From Stenotrophomonas sp. SY1 (GTDB lineage Bacteria; Pseudomonadota; Gammaproteobacteria; Xanthomonadales; Xanthomonadaceae), in NCBI RefSeq assembly GCF_021202945.1, contig NZ_JAJOYR010000001.1, positions 372,001 through 436,000 on the forward strand: DNA of 64,000 nt, read 5' to 3'. The position numbers and the translations under genes were made by a program. Shown piece by piece: positions 8,755 through 17,261 of the stretch; position 1 is the first letter of the stretch; the number at the start of each line of letters is the position of its first letter. The notes under the pieces were generated by a model. It did no database searches, was not told the DNA's origin, and saw nothing but the letters and a program-made list of their open reading frames with translations.

Positions 8755-9499
8755 AGGTCAGGTCCGCAGAGTTCATTTCCCGTTTCCATGACGGGTGCTC
8801 CTTTTGCCCGGCCCGCGCACATGTCCGGTTGGCGTAGCGTCAGTTGAATGAAGAAGCATCGCAGCGGCCGTCGATGGTTTGATGCGACAGTTTTCCTGCC
8901 GCGAACGATCTGCTGCCGTCATCGCGGCCGGGCACATACTTCGGTGCTGTGCGTTCTGCTGGGGTGAAAGCGGCAGGAACGCGATGAGCAGGTTCTCCAC
9001 GTTTACAACCTTCGCGTTGATCAATGCGTGCTTCCGCGACGCCGGTCCAGTTCAATGCCAATGCCCGGTACGGGCCGTATCACCGGATGTGGCATCAAAC
9101 GCGAATGGGCGCGCAGTACCGAGTCCGACGCTGATCGCCGACATGGATTGTGTCCATCCAACAGGTGATCGGATTTCCTGAGGCTTTCGGGTGAGCGTTG
9201 GTGCAGACCAAAGCACCCATGGGCAGCGTATATGCGTGAGGCTGCATGCATTCTTCCGGATTTCCGGTAATTGCCGGATGGGATCAATCTCGAACGTGGG
9301 TTTAGGGTTTGTCCTATGTTCCCGGAGAATGCATTGGGGCTTGGCCCCATTACTTTGTCGGCAGGCGAGCAATATAGTCACATTCCGCACAGTTCGACCC
9401 CGAAGGCACCCGTACCGTGGACGCTTCTTGCGACGAACTGAATGCCTGCGTCCCTCTCGACGTGGGCAGTGACCTTCCCTCTGCCGAAATCAACCTGCC
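8755..9499. other. 745-bp intergenic region between the two response regulators
   Basis: I see no convincing gene: the open frames here lack domain features and plausible starts. The left half is featureless. The right part (about 9240-9380) is more AT-rich, contains several CCGGA-type repeats near 9256-9283, and holds an RcsB-box-like site and a TGGGGC-TTG-GCCCCA inverted repeat. It most likely serves as the promoter of the second regulator. Confidence 0.5.
9303..9349 (+). promoter_or_regulatory. RcsB-box-like site and inverted repeat upstream of the second regulator
   Basis: TAGGGTTTGTCCTA at 9303-9316 has inverted TAGG/CCTA arms and matches the RcsAB consensus at about 9 of 14 positions. 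CGGAGAAT (9323-9330) and ATTGGGGC (9333-9340) follow, both resembling the sequence after the TAGGA site near 1895-1922. The inverted repeat TGGGGC-TTG-GCCCCA (9335-9349) could be a second operator. Autoregulation is inferred. Confidence 0.4.
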
Positions 9500-9503
9500 A
9501 TGA
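9417..9503 (+). CDS. Possible 28-codon leader ORF overlapping the start of regulator copy 2
   Basis: A GTG-started frame of 28 codons (VDASCDELNACVPLDV...) ends with a TGA that overlaps the ATG of the next gene as ATGA. The downstream gene has a poor ribosome-binding site of its own, so translational coupling is plausible. AAGG lies upstream of the GTG. No homology is recognised, and it may be chance. Confidence 0.2.
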   Translation: MDASCDELNACVPLDVGSDLPSAEINLP

Positions 9504-10177
9504 AACCACTCAGCCTTCGCGTCGTCATTGCGGATGATCACTCCGCAGTCCGGGCCGGGCTTCAAGCCGTGCTCAGCACCGGCGGCACGGTATCGGTCGT
9601 GGGTTCGGTACGGGATTCCGGTGAGCTGCTGGAACTGCTCGCCCGCGGCGCCAGTGATGTTCTGGTATGCGATTACTCCATGCCGGGTGGGCGCTATGGT
9701 GACGGCCTGCCCTTGTTCAAGCTGATCAAGCAGCGCTACCCCGCCGTCCGCATCGTGGTGTTGACCATGCTGGAAAACCCCGGTGTCGTGCACTCGCTGT
9801 TGAAGTTGGGCATCAGCTGCATCCTGAGCAAGTCCGACTCGATGAGTCACCTGCTTCCGGCGGTGCACGTGGCCTTTGCCGATGGCCGCTACCTGTCGCC
9901 GACCATCGCCGGCATAGTCAGCACGTTGAGCGCTGGCGGCCCGGAGCTCATCGCGTTGACCGCGCGGGAGCTGGAGGTCGTCCGCCTGTATGTGTCCGGC
10001 CTGACCGTCAACGAGATCGCCGAGCGCCTGAGTCGCAGCAAGAAAACCATCAGTACCCAGAAAGGTGCGGCCATGCTCAAGCTGGGTATCCGTCGCGACG
10101 TGGACCTGCTGCGCTATGGCATCGAATCGGGCCTGGTGGCCGCCGATCCCGGCGTGACGCCGCATCGCTACCAGTGA
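9500..10177 (+). CDS. RcsB/NarL-family response regulator (copy 2)
   Basis: A protein of 225 residues and a clear paralogue of the gene at 8077, with identical positions for D58 (VLVCDYSMPGG, then GDG) and K111 (CILSKSD). Its output domain is nearly the same: LTVNEIAERLSRSKKTIST, followed by a KLGIRRDVDLLRYG stretch. Two full-length, apparently phosphorylatable copies could form homo- or heterodimers on the same TCCTA-type sites, giving graded or antagonistic control of the fimbriae. Binding and partner choice are inferred. A 10-bp hairpin follows the stop. Confidence 0.9.
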   Translation: MKPLSLRVVIADDHSAVRAGLQAVLSTGGTVSVVGSVRDSGELLELLARGASDVLVCDYSMPGGRYGDGLPLFKLIKQRYPAVRIVVLTMLENPGVVHSLLKLGISCILSKSDSMSHLLPAVHVAFADGRYLSPTIAGIVSTLSAGGPELIALTARELEVVRLYVSGLTVNEIAERLSRSKKTISTQKGAAMLKLGIRRDVDLLRYGIESGLVAADPGVTPHRYQ

Positions 10178-10220
10178 TGCCGGAACAGGCGCGTGGGCAA
10201 CCGTCCGGGTTGTAACGGAA

Positions 10221-10251
10221 GCATGCAGCCGATCGGTGATGGGCTGCATGC
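10221..10251 (+). terminator. Hairpin after the second response regulator
   Basis: A perfect 10-bp stem (GCATGCAGCC/GGCTGCATGC) with an 11-nt loop lies 44 bp after the stop. There is no clear T-tract, so it could be an RNA-stabilising hairpin instead of an intrinsic terminator. Confidence 0.4.
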
Positions 10252-10344
10252 TGATCTGGTCGCCGGTGCGGCCTTGTGTCGGACCACCGCCACTGCACGG
10301 ACATGTGCCGGAAGCGGAAACAGAGGAAATGGCGTCCGAAGCGG

Positions 10345-10405
10345 TGTAAAGCTCGCTTGACATCCTTCAGGGTGGCGCGGCAGAGTAGGTCAAGCGTCCT
10401 TTACA
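10345..10405 (+). promoter_or_regulatory. Paired TGTAAAG...CTTTACA operators and promoter of the membrane protein/XRE pair
   Basis: TGTAAAGCTCGCTTGAC (10345-10361) and GTCAAGCGTCCTTTACA (10389-10405) are near-perfect inverted copies of each other, 27 bp apart. Each is also internally a degenerate TGTAAAGC/GCTTTACA palindrome. A TTGACA -35-like hexamer (10357-10362) overlaps the left operator. A dimeric repressor such as the XRE protein at 11180 is the obvious candidate ligand. Inferred. Confidence 0.5.
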
Positions 10406-10585
10406 GGGGTTGGTCATGCGTTCGTGGCGTTGTCCCTCTGCTTCCCCGCTGCGTTCATCCCTGCATTTGCACGGATTGGGCGCAGCAATCGTGTTGCACG
10501 GCGTGCAATCAGTCTCCCTTTGCGGGCGAGCTGCCCATCGTTGTTCCGATGTTTCCCCGCTAGCGCAGATGCTTCCGGTGCAGGC

Positions 10586-11170
10586 ATGACCCGCGCCGGG
10601 CAGACGCGGTGGCTGCTGTCGGGTGCGGGCACGCTGGTGGTATCGGCCGCCTTGCTGCTGATGTTTGCGCAGTTCTCTGGCAGCTCGCGTGTTGCTGGTG
10701 GCCTGTTCGGAATGGCGTTGGGGTTGACCTTGGCAGCGTTGCTGCAGCGGCTGCTGCCCGATGACTGCGATGCCGCGCCGCCGGCACTGCGCAGGCGTTA
10801 CACCCGCGAGCTGATGTCGGCGATGGGGCTGTATGTGGTGCTGCTGGTGCTGTCGCTGTTACTGCTCAGGGCAGTGGAGCTTCCGCTGCTGCGCGCGCTT
10901 GTCGCGCTGTTGCCAGTGCCGGCGATCGTGCTGATGCTGCGTGCAATGATCCGCTACATCCGTGATGTCGATGAATTGCAACAGCGCATCGAACTGGAAG
11001 CGGTGAGCTTTGCCACCGCGTTCGTATCGTTGGTCTATCTGACCGGGGGCTTCCTGCAGTCGGCCAAGGTGATCGACGTACCATCCAATGTGGCGATGAT
11101 CTGGGTGTTCCCGCTGGTGTGCCTGTCCTACGGCCTGGCCAAGGCCGTGGTCATGCGGCGGTATCGCTGA
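10586..11170 (+). CDS. Integral membrane protein paired with a small XRE regulator
   Basis: From the ATG at 10586 the product has 194 residues with about six hydrophobic segments: residues about 10-27, 33-50, 78-98, 100-118, 140-160 and 165-185. A charged cytoplasmic loop reads IRYIRDVDELQQRIELEA. I recognise the general type, small multi-pass proteins encoded next to a YozG-like XRE gene, but not a function. The longer upstream extension is Arg- and Cys-rich and would run into the promoter, so it is rejected. Stop and next start are 9 bp apart, so the two genes form an operon. Confidence 0.75.
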   Translation: MTRAGQTRWLLSGAGTLVVSAALLLMFAQFSGSSRVAGGLFGMALGLTLAALLQRLLPDDCDAAPPALRRRYTRELMSAMGLYVVLLVLSLLLLRAVELPLLRALVALLPVPAIVLMLRAMIRYIRDVDELQQRIELEAVSFATAFVSLVYLTGGFLQSAKVIDVPSNVAMIWVFPLVCLSYGLAKAVVMRRYR

Positions 11171-11179
11171 GGCCGCTGG

Positions 11180-11377
11180 ATGGACAACCAATTGCGTGAG
11201 CTGCGCCAGGCCCGGGGCTGGTCGCAGGGGGAGTTGGCCGAACGCCTGGAAGTATCGCGGCAGACGGTCAACGCGCTGGAAACCGGCAAGTACGATCCCA
11301 GCCTGCCGCTGGCGTTCCGCATCGCCCGGTTGTTCGGGGTGGGGATCGAGCAGATTTTCTTTCCGGATGTCACATAG
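11180..11377 (+). CDS. Small XRE-family transcriptional regulator (YozG-like)
   Basis: A protein of 65 residues consisting of a single Cro/C1-type helix-turn-helix: LRQARGWSQGELAERL, then VSRQTVNALETGKYDPSLPL, ending LFGVGIEQIFF. This is the typical layout of the stand-alone YozG/YdaS-like regulators. It follows the membrane-protein gene by 9 bp and probably represses the pair through the TGTAAAG operators at 10345-10405. The family is clear; the target is inferred. Confidence 0.9.
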   Translation: MDNQLRELRQARGWSQGELAERLEVSRQTVNALETGKYDPSLPLAFRIARLFGVGIEQIFFPDVT

Positions 11378-11442
11378 CTGGCTGCATCGCGTCTGGATGC
11401 AGGTAGAACCGTTTTTTCCTTCAAACCGTGGGGGCTGTTCCG

Positions 11443-12978
11443 ATGATGTCCCGCAAGACCCAAACCCTTCTGGCCGTGGCGGTGATCGCCGGCATCGTCG
11501 GCTACCGGCTCACCCGGCCGGCCGCTGATGCTGCGCCGACCACCGTCGCAGCTGCGTCCGCCGCCGAAACCGTGGCGGCCAAGCCGCAGCTGCTTGGCAG
11601 TCTGAAGTTCCAGCCCTGCAGCCTCAGCTCGGCCTCCAGCCGTACCAGCCTGGAGGCGCACTGCACGACCTTCGAGGTGCCTGAGGACCGGGCCAACCCG
11701 CAGGGCCGCAAGATCGCCTTGAACATCGCCTGGCTGGCACCTGAGAAGGAAGGCGATGTGCAGGCCGACCCGCTGTTCTTCCTGGCCGGTGGCCCCGGGC
11801 AGTCGGCGGTGGACAGCTTCCAGCAGATGGGCCCGGCCTTTGCCGAAGTACGCAAGCACCGCAACGTGATCCTGGTGGACCAGCGCGGCACCGGCAAATC
11901 CAATCTGCTGGCGTGCACGGCGGGACAGGGCGATGACATGTCGGTGGCGGCGATCCGTGCCGAAACCACCCGCTGCGCGCAGACGCTGGCGGCCAAGGCC
12001 GACCTGCGCCACTACACCACCACCGATGCGGTCGCCGACCTGGATGCGGTGCGTCAGGCCATCGGTGCGCAGCAGCTCAATCTGTACGGCGTGAGCTACG
12101 GCACCCGAGTGGCCCAGCAGTACGCCATGCGCCATCCACAGCACACGCGCAGCATCGTGCTCGATTCAGTGGTGCCCAATGACCTGCAGCTGGGCAACAT
12201 CGTGGCCCGCAATCTGGACGAGGCGCTGGCGCTGCAGTTCGCGCAATGCACCCGCACCGCGTCGTGCAAGGACAAGCTGGGCGACCCGCGTGCGGAGCTG
12301 GATGCGCTGCTGGTCAAGCTGCGTGCGCAGCCGGTGACGGTGCGCTACCGCGACGCGACCAGCGGCGAACAGCGCGAGGACGTGCTGCGTGCGGAAACCG
12401 TGGCCGGGCTGGTGCGCATGTACGCGTACATGCCGGCGGCCGCATCGCTGCTGCCCAAGCTGATCCACGAAGCCGGGCAGGGGCGCTATGAGAATCTGAT
12501 GGCGCTGGCGCAGATGCTGCAGGGCGACATGCAGGACAGCATGGCGATGGGCATGCAGTTGTCGGTCATCTGCAGCGAAGACCGCAAGCAGATCACCAGC
12601 CAACAGGGCGATGAGAACACCGTACTGGGCAACCAGATGGCACAGAGCCTGGCGGCGATGTGCGAGGTGTGGCCGAAGGGAACCGCGCCGGCCGACTTCC
12701 ATCAGCCGCTGGCCACGCCGGTGCCGGCGCTGGTGCTGGCCGGTGAGTTCGATCCGGTGACACCGCCGCGCTATGGCGAGGAGGTGGTCAAGCACCTGCC
12801 CAACGGCCGCCTGTTCGTGCTGCGCGGCCAGGGCCATGCGGTGCTCGGTGCCGGCTGCATGCCCAAGCTGTTCGCCCAGTTTGTAGAAAAGGCCGATGCC
12901 AAGCCGCTCGATGGCGCCTGCCTGGACAAACTCAACTACGTGCCGCCGTTCACCAGCTTCAATGGCTGGGAACCGTGA
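11443..12978 (+). CDS. Exported alpha/beta hydrolase, S33 peptidase (tripeptidyl/prolyl aminopeptidase-like)
   Basis: A protein of 511 residues. An N-terminal hydrophobic helix (LLAVAVIAGIVGYRL) acts as signal or anchor. The hydrolase core carries the oxyanion motif AGGPGQSAVDSF, the nucleophile elbow LYGVSYGTR with S218, the acid D437 in GEFDPVTPP and H465 in GQGHAVLG, so the catalytic triad is complete. A TAP-like C-terminal segment rich in cysteines follows. The expected role is release of N-terminal residues or short peptides in the periplasm. I chose ATG 11443 (preceded by GGGGG) over the GTG at 11428. Confidence 0.87.
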   Translation: MMSRKTQTLLAVAVIAGIVGYRLTRPAADAAPTTVAAASAAETVAAKPQLLGSLKFQPCSLSSASSRTSLEAHCTTFEVPEDRANPQGRKIALNIAWLAPEKEGDVQADPLFFLAGGPGQSAVDSFQQMGPAFAEVRKHRNVILVDQRGTGKSNLLACTAGQGDDMSVAAIRAETTRCAQTLAAKADLRHYTTTDAVADLDAVRQAIGAQQLNLYGVSYGTRVAQQYAMRHPQHTRSIVLDSVVPNDLQLGNIVARNLDEALALQFAQCTRTASCKDKLGDPRAELDALLVKLRAQPVTVRYRDATSGEQREDVLRAETVAGLVRMYAYMPAAASLLPKLIHEAGQGRYENLMALAQMLQGDMQDSMAMGMQLSVICSEDRKQITSQQGDENTVLGNQMAQSLAAMCEVWPKGTAPADFHQPLATPVPALVLAGEFDPVTPPRYGEEVVKHLPNGRLFVLRGQGHAVLGAGCMPKLFAQFVEKADAKPLDGACLDKLNYVPPFTSFNGWEP

Positions 12979-13008
12979 CGTCATCGCATTGCCAAGGAAT
13001 CCGCTGAA

Positions 13009-13760
<752 letters not shown>

Positions 13761-13764
<4 letters not shown>

Positions 13765-14954
13765 ACCGGATTGGATACTTCAGCGTCATGCTGACGGTGA
13801 TGCGCAAGGAGCTGCGTGACTTCGTACGCGACCGCCGCACCTTCCTGCTCACTCTGCTGACCGCACCGCTGCTTTACCCGCTGCTGTTCCTGGGCATGAA
13901 CAAGCTCACCAACCTGCGTGCCGAAACGCAGCTGGACAAGGACATGACGATGCCGGTGGTGGGCATGCAGCACGCGCCCAACCTGGTGGCGTTCCTGGCC
14001 AGCCGTGGCATCAACGCCACCGAAGCGCCGAAGGACATCGAGGCGTTGATCCGCAGCCAGCGTGAGGACGTGGCTTTGGTGATCGCCCCGGAGTTCGCCA
14101 GCGACTGGCATGCGGGCAAGCCGGCCAAGGTGGAGATCGTGGCCGACACCACGCGCCGCACCAGCGACGTGCAGGTGGCGCGCGTGCGCAGCACCCTGAA
14201 CGAGTACGGGCAGTCGGTGGGCGCGTTGCGGTTGCTGGCACGCGGCGTCAATCCGGCGGTGGCCGCACCGGTCAACGTGGGCATCCGCGAACTGGCTACC
14301 GCCGAGGCCAAACGCGGCATCTTCCTGTCGATCGTGCTGCCGCTGGTGCTGATGCTGTTTGCCTTCGTCGGTGGTTCGCACATCGCGATGGACACGACGG
14401 CCGGCGAGCGCGAACGGCAGTCGCTGGAGCCGTTGCTGGCAACGCCTGCCGCCCGTGGCGCGCTGGTCAGCGGCAAGATGCTGGCCGCCGTAGCGATGGG
14501 CCTGGCGTCGATGCTGCTGATCCTGCTGTCGTTCAAGCTCAGTGCCAGCATCGGCAGTGGCGCGGCACGCTCGCTGGACGTGAGTTTCGCGGCGATGGGC
14601 AAGCTGCTGGTGATCCTGCTGCCGCTGGTGGTGATCGGTACGGCACTGCTGACCTGCCTGGCGGCCAGTGCCAAAAGCATGAAGGAAGCGCAGAGCCACA
14701 TGGTGTGGCTGATGCTGCTGCCGATGCTGCCCGGTTACGCACTGATGGCCTATCCGTTGAAGGACACGCAACTGTGGCAGTACGCGGTGCCGTTCCTGTC
14801 GCAGAACCAGATGCTGGTGAAAGTGACCCGTGGCGAGATGCCATCGATGTCGCAATGGGGCGTGTATCTGGCCGCGTCGGCCGCACTGGCGATGGTGCTG
14901 TGGGCGATCGCGGTGTGGCGTTATCGGCAGGAGCGGTTGGCCATTTCGGGCTGA
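13761..14954 (+). CDS. ABC-2 type transporter permease (NatB-like)
   Basis: A protein of 397 residues. One N-terminal membrane helix (about 22-44) is followed by a large extracytoplasmic domain (about 45-180). Five to six membrane helices follow (about 185-390), including the block MDTTAGERERQSLEPLLATP that is typical of NatB and ABC-2 permeases. It partners the upstream ATPase. A strong intrinsic terminator starts 41 bp after the stop, so the operon ends here. Confidence 0.92.
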
Positions 14955-14994
14955 TGCGGTTCGGTCGGTTCGATTGAGTTGAATGTTGTGGAGC

Positions 14995-15028
14995 AAAGGC
15001 CTGGAGAGATCCGGGCCTTTGTTTTTTT
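14995..15028 (+). terminator. Intrinsic terminator of the ABC exporter operon
   Basis: The stem AAAGGCC-T-GG/CC-G-GGCCTTT with a short AGAGAT loop is followed by GTTTTTTT. A textbook Rho-independent terminator. Confidence 0.9.
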
Positions 15029-15052
15029 CCGGGGCGGTGAGTTCAGAAGCGC

Positions 15053-15264
15053 AGAGCACCCCTCCCCAACCCTCCCCTTGGCCTGCGGCCAAAGGGAGGG
15101 GGCAGAAAGCGGCTTAACTGCAATCGCAAAGAGCACAGGAGCCACCCCCTCCCCTTGGCCTGCGGCCAAAGGGAGGGGGGCAGAAAGCGGCTTGACTGCA
15201 ATCGCAACGATCACAGGAACCACCCCCTCCCTTTGGCCGCAGGCCAAGGGGAGGGCTGGGGAGG
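15053..15264. repeat. Three 77-78-bp tandem units with CCTCCC...GGGAGG hairpins
   Basis: Hairpin units begin at 15071, 15148 and 15226. Each has a TTGGCC/GGCCAA stem flanked by CCTCCCC and GGGAGG. Between them is a conserved linker (GCAGAAAGCGGCTT, then ACTGCAATCGCAA). The third unit has its stem-loop in the opposite orientation. The same hairpin family recurs at 20.3, 25.8, 32.1, 36.3 and 52.1 kb. Confidence 0.8.
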
Positions 15265-15317
15265 GGTTGTCTTTGCTTTTGCTTTCGCCTGCTGCTTCAG
15301 TCACCAACATCAGACAC

Positions 15318-15343
15318 AAAAAAAGCCCGGATCGCTCCGGGCT
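15318..15343 (-). terminator. Intrinsic terminator of the TonB-domain lipoprotein gene
   Basis: Read leftward, the stem AGCCCGG/CCGGGCT with a 6-nt loop is followed by seven T residues, 24 bp after the stop codon of the leftward gene. Confidence 0.88.
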
Positions 15344-15367
15344 CTTCATGCCTCACTGCCAGCGCGC

Positions 15368-16375
15368 TTACTTGTTCGGCGCGAAGGCCAGGGTGCGACG
15401 CGTGGTCGTCGGGTTGCCGATCGGCTCGAACTTCCAGCGCTTGACTGCTGTCAGTGCCTCGCGGTCGAACACGCGTGCCGGGTTGGCGCGCAGGATGCGT
15501 GCGTCGGTGACCGAGCCATCGGTACCCACGGTGATTTCCACCAGCACTTCACCGGAGGTGCCCGAACGCAGTGCGTCGGCCGGGTAACGCGGTGCCGGCG
15601 TGCTCACTGCGCGCAGCGACGGTGCGGCCGCGGCCGGCCTGGGGGCTGCGGCCTGCTGGGCGGCGGCCTGGGCGGCACTGCGCTGCTCGGCCTCACGGCG
15701 GGCAGCGGCGGTGCGCTCGGCTTCGACGCGCTCGCTTTCCTTGCGTGCGGCTTCCTGCTTGGCGGCCAGCTGCTGTGCTGCGGAGGCTTCAGCGGCCTGC
15801 TGCTGGGCCAGGCGCTGCTGCTCGACCTGCAGCTTGGCGCGGTTTTCGGTTTCCTTCTTGGCCTTGTCGGCCTCTTCCACGGTGCGGCGCTCGGCCACCT
15901 GCATGCTGCTGGCCACGCCCTGCTTCAGGCGCGGCAGCGCCGGTGCGCTCGGGTCGACCTTCTCCACCAGCGTGATCAGGCGCTGGGCTTCGGCAAAGTC
16001 TTCGCGGCCCAGGGCCTGTTCGGCGGCGATCAGCGTGTAGGGCTGCAGGTCGGTCAGTGCGCTCTTGATCGTGCCGTCGTCGGGCAGCTTGTCGCGCAGG
16101 GCCAGGTAGTACTCCATCGCGTTGTCGCCAGCCGGGGCGTACATGCGGTTTTCGCGCAATGCGGTGCTGGCCGAGTCACGCAGCTGGCTGGTGTCCATGC
16201 CCTGCACTTTGTCGGCGGCCACCGGTGCCGGTGCTGCCGGGGCGGCAGGCGCGGCAGCAGCAGGTGCGGCGGCCGGCGCTGCGGTTTCATCCTTGCCCGA
16301 ACAGGCGGCAAGCGTGGCCAGCAGAAGAACGGGCGCAAGCAGGCGTGCCTTGCCCTGGATCATGACGTACGACAT
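15368..16375 (-). CDS. Lipoprotein with coiled coil and C-terminal TonB domain
   Basis: A protein of 335 residues. The signal peptide ends in a lipobox (LLATLAAC), so the mature N-terminal cysteine is probably lipidated. An Ala/Pro-rich linker leads to a helical region, then a long Ala/Glu/Gln/Arg-rich coiled coil (about residues 160-250) like the periplasmic spans of TolA and TonB. The last 80 residues form a TonB C-terminal domain (PRYPADALRSGTSGEVLVEI, then AVKRWKFEPI). Unlike TonB it lacks an N-terminal membrane helix for ExbBD. It may act as an envelope scaffold or accessory energy transducer. The ATG at 16375 has GGGG upstream; a later ATG at 16363 is possible. Confidence 0.85.
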   Translation of the reverse strand: MSYVMIQGKARLLAPVLLLATLAACSGKDETAAPAAAPAAAAPAAPAAPAPVAADKVQGMDTSQLRDSASTALRENRMYAPAGDNAMEYYLALRDKLPDDGTIKSALTDLQPYTLIAAEQALGREDFAEAQRLITLVEKVDPSAPALPRLKQGVASSMQVAERRTVEEADKAKKETENRAKLQVEQQRLAQQQAAEASAAQQLAAKQEAARKESERVEAERTAAARREAEQRSAAQAAAQQAAAPRPAAAAPSLRAVSTPAPRYPADALRSGTSGEVLVEITVGTDGSVTDARILRANPARVFDREALTAVKRWKFEPIGNPTTTRRTLAFAPNK

Positions 16376-16520
16376 CAAACATCCCCTTGAACGACGAACG
16401 TGGACCGCCAGTGCCCGATGGGCATTGGCGCGGCACTCCCGATGCCGCGCCAGCTGACAGCGAAGCGCGAATCTAGCATCGCCGGCCCGGGCTGCGGGAG
16501 CGTGCCATGATTGCAGGGTG

Positions 16521-16558
16521 AAAAAGTGATGGGCGTCACACTTGAGGGGCGCCCATCA
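16521..16558 (-). terminator. Intrinsic terminator of the UPF0114 gene
   Basis: Read leftward, the 9-bp stem TGATGGGCG/CGCCCATCA is followed by CTTTTT. It starts 10 bp after the stop of the leftward gene. Confidence 0.85.
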
Positions 16559-16567
16559 GGTCGGCGA

Positions 16568-17155
16568 TCAATGCGCGGCCTGGGCCTTGCTGTGGCTGTT
16601 GGACATCAGCTTGTCGGTCCAGGCGATGCCGATGGCCGAGAGGATGAACACGCAGTGGATGATGGTCTGCCACATCACGCCGCCGGAGGTGAACTTGGTG
16701 CAGGCGGCCTTGGCGGCCAGCAGTTCCGGGGTGCACAGCGGCATGCCCAGCTGGCCGGCTTCGATGAAGGTCTTGAGCAGGTGGATGGAGGAGATGCCGA
16801 TGATCGCCATCGCCAGCTTCACCTTCAGCACCGAGGCATTGACGTGGCTCAGCCACTCCGGCTGGTCCGGGTGGCCCTGCAGGCCCAGGCGCGAGACGAA
16901 GGTTTCATAACCGCCTACGATCACCATCACCAGCAGGTTGGAGATCATCACCACGTCGATCAGGCCCAGCACGATCAGCATGATCTGCTGCTCACCCAGA
17001 TCGTTGGCGCCGTGGATCAGGTGCCACAGTTCCTTGCCGAACAGGTAGACGTAGACGCCCTGCGCCGCGATCAGGCCCAGGTACAGCGGTAGCTGCAGCC
17101 AGCGCGAGGCGAAGATCAAGGTGGAAAGCGGGCTCAACGGTTTCGGTGCGGACAT
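16568..17155 (-). CDS. UPF0114/YqhA-family membrane protein
   Basis: A protein of 195 residues with four membrane segments (about 15-40, 58-82, 110-130 and 155-178). Family landmarks include [14 protein letters not shown] near the start, [21 protein letters not shown] in the middle and [20 protein letters not shown]. It sits in the inner membrane; the biochemical function of the family is unknown. Single gene with its own terminator, convergent to nothing nearby and divergent from the GST-like gene. Confidence 0.9.
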   Translation of the reverse strand: MSAPKPLSPLSTLIFASRWLQLPLYLGLIAAQGVYVYLFGKELWHLIHGANDLGEQQIMLIVLGLIDVVMISNLLVMVIVGGYETFVSRLGLQGHPDQPEWLSHVNASVLKVKLAMAIIGISSIHLLKTFIEAGQLGMPLCTPELLAAKAACTKFTSGGVMWQTIIHCVFILSAIGIAWTDKLMSNSHSKAQAAH

Positions 17156-17261
17156 GTGAAGGATGCTGCGTTGCGAGGAGGCGGCAGGTTACCGGGCGTC
17201 CCAAACGCTGCCAAGCGGCTACCTTAGACATTCTTCCTGAGCGGGTAACCGGAGTGCACTC

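Noticed and set aside
8879-9181. Possible 100-residue protein in the gap between the two response regulators
   Set aside because: Cys- and Ser-rich composition, no ribosome-binding site, and rival frames on both strands; it looks like non-coding sequence.
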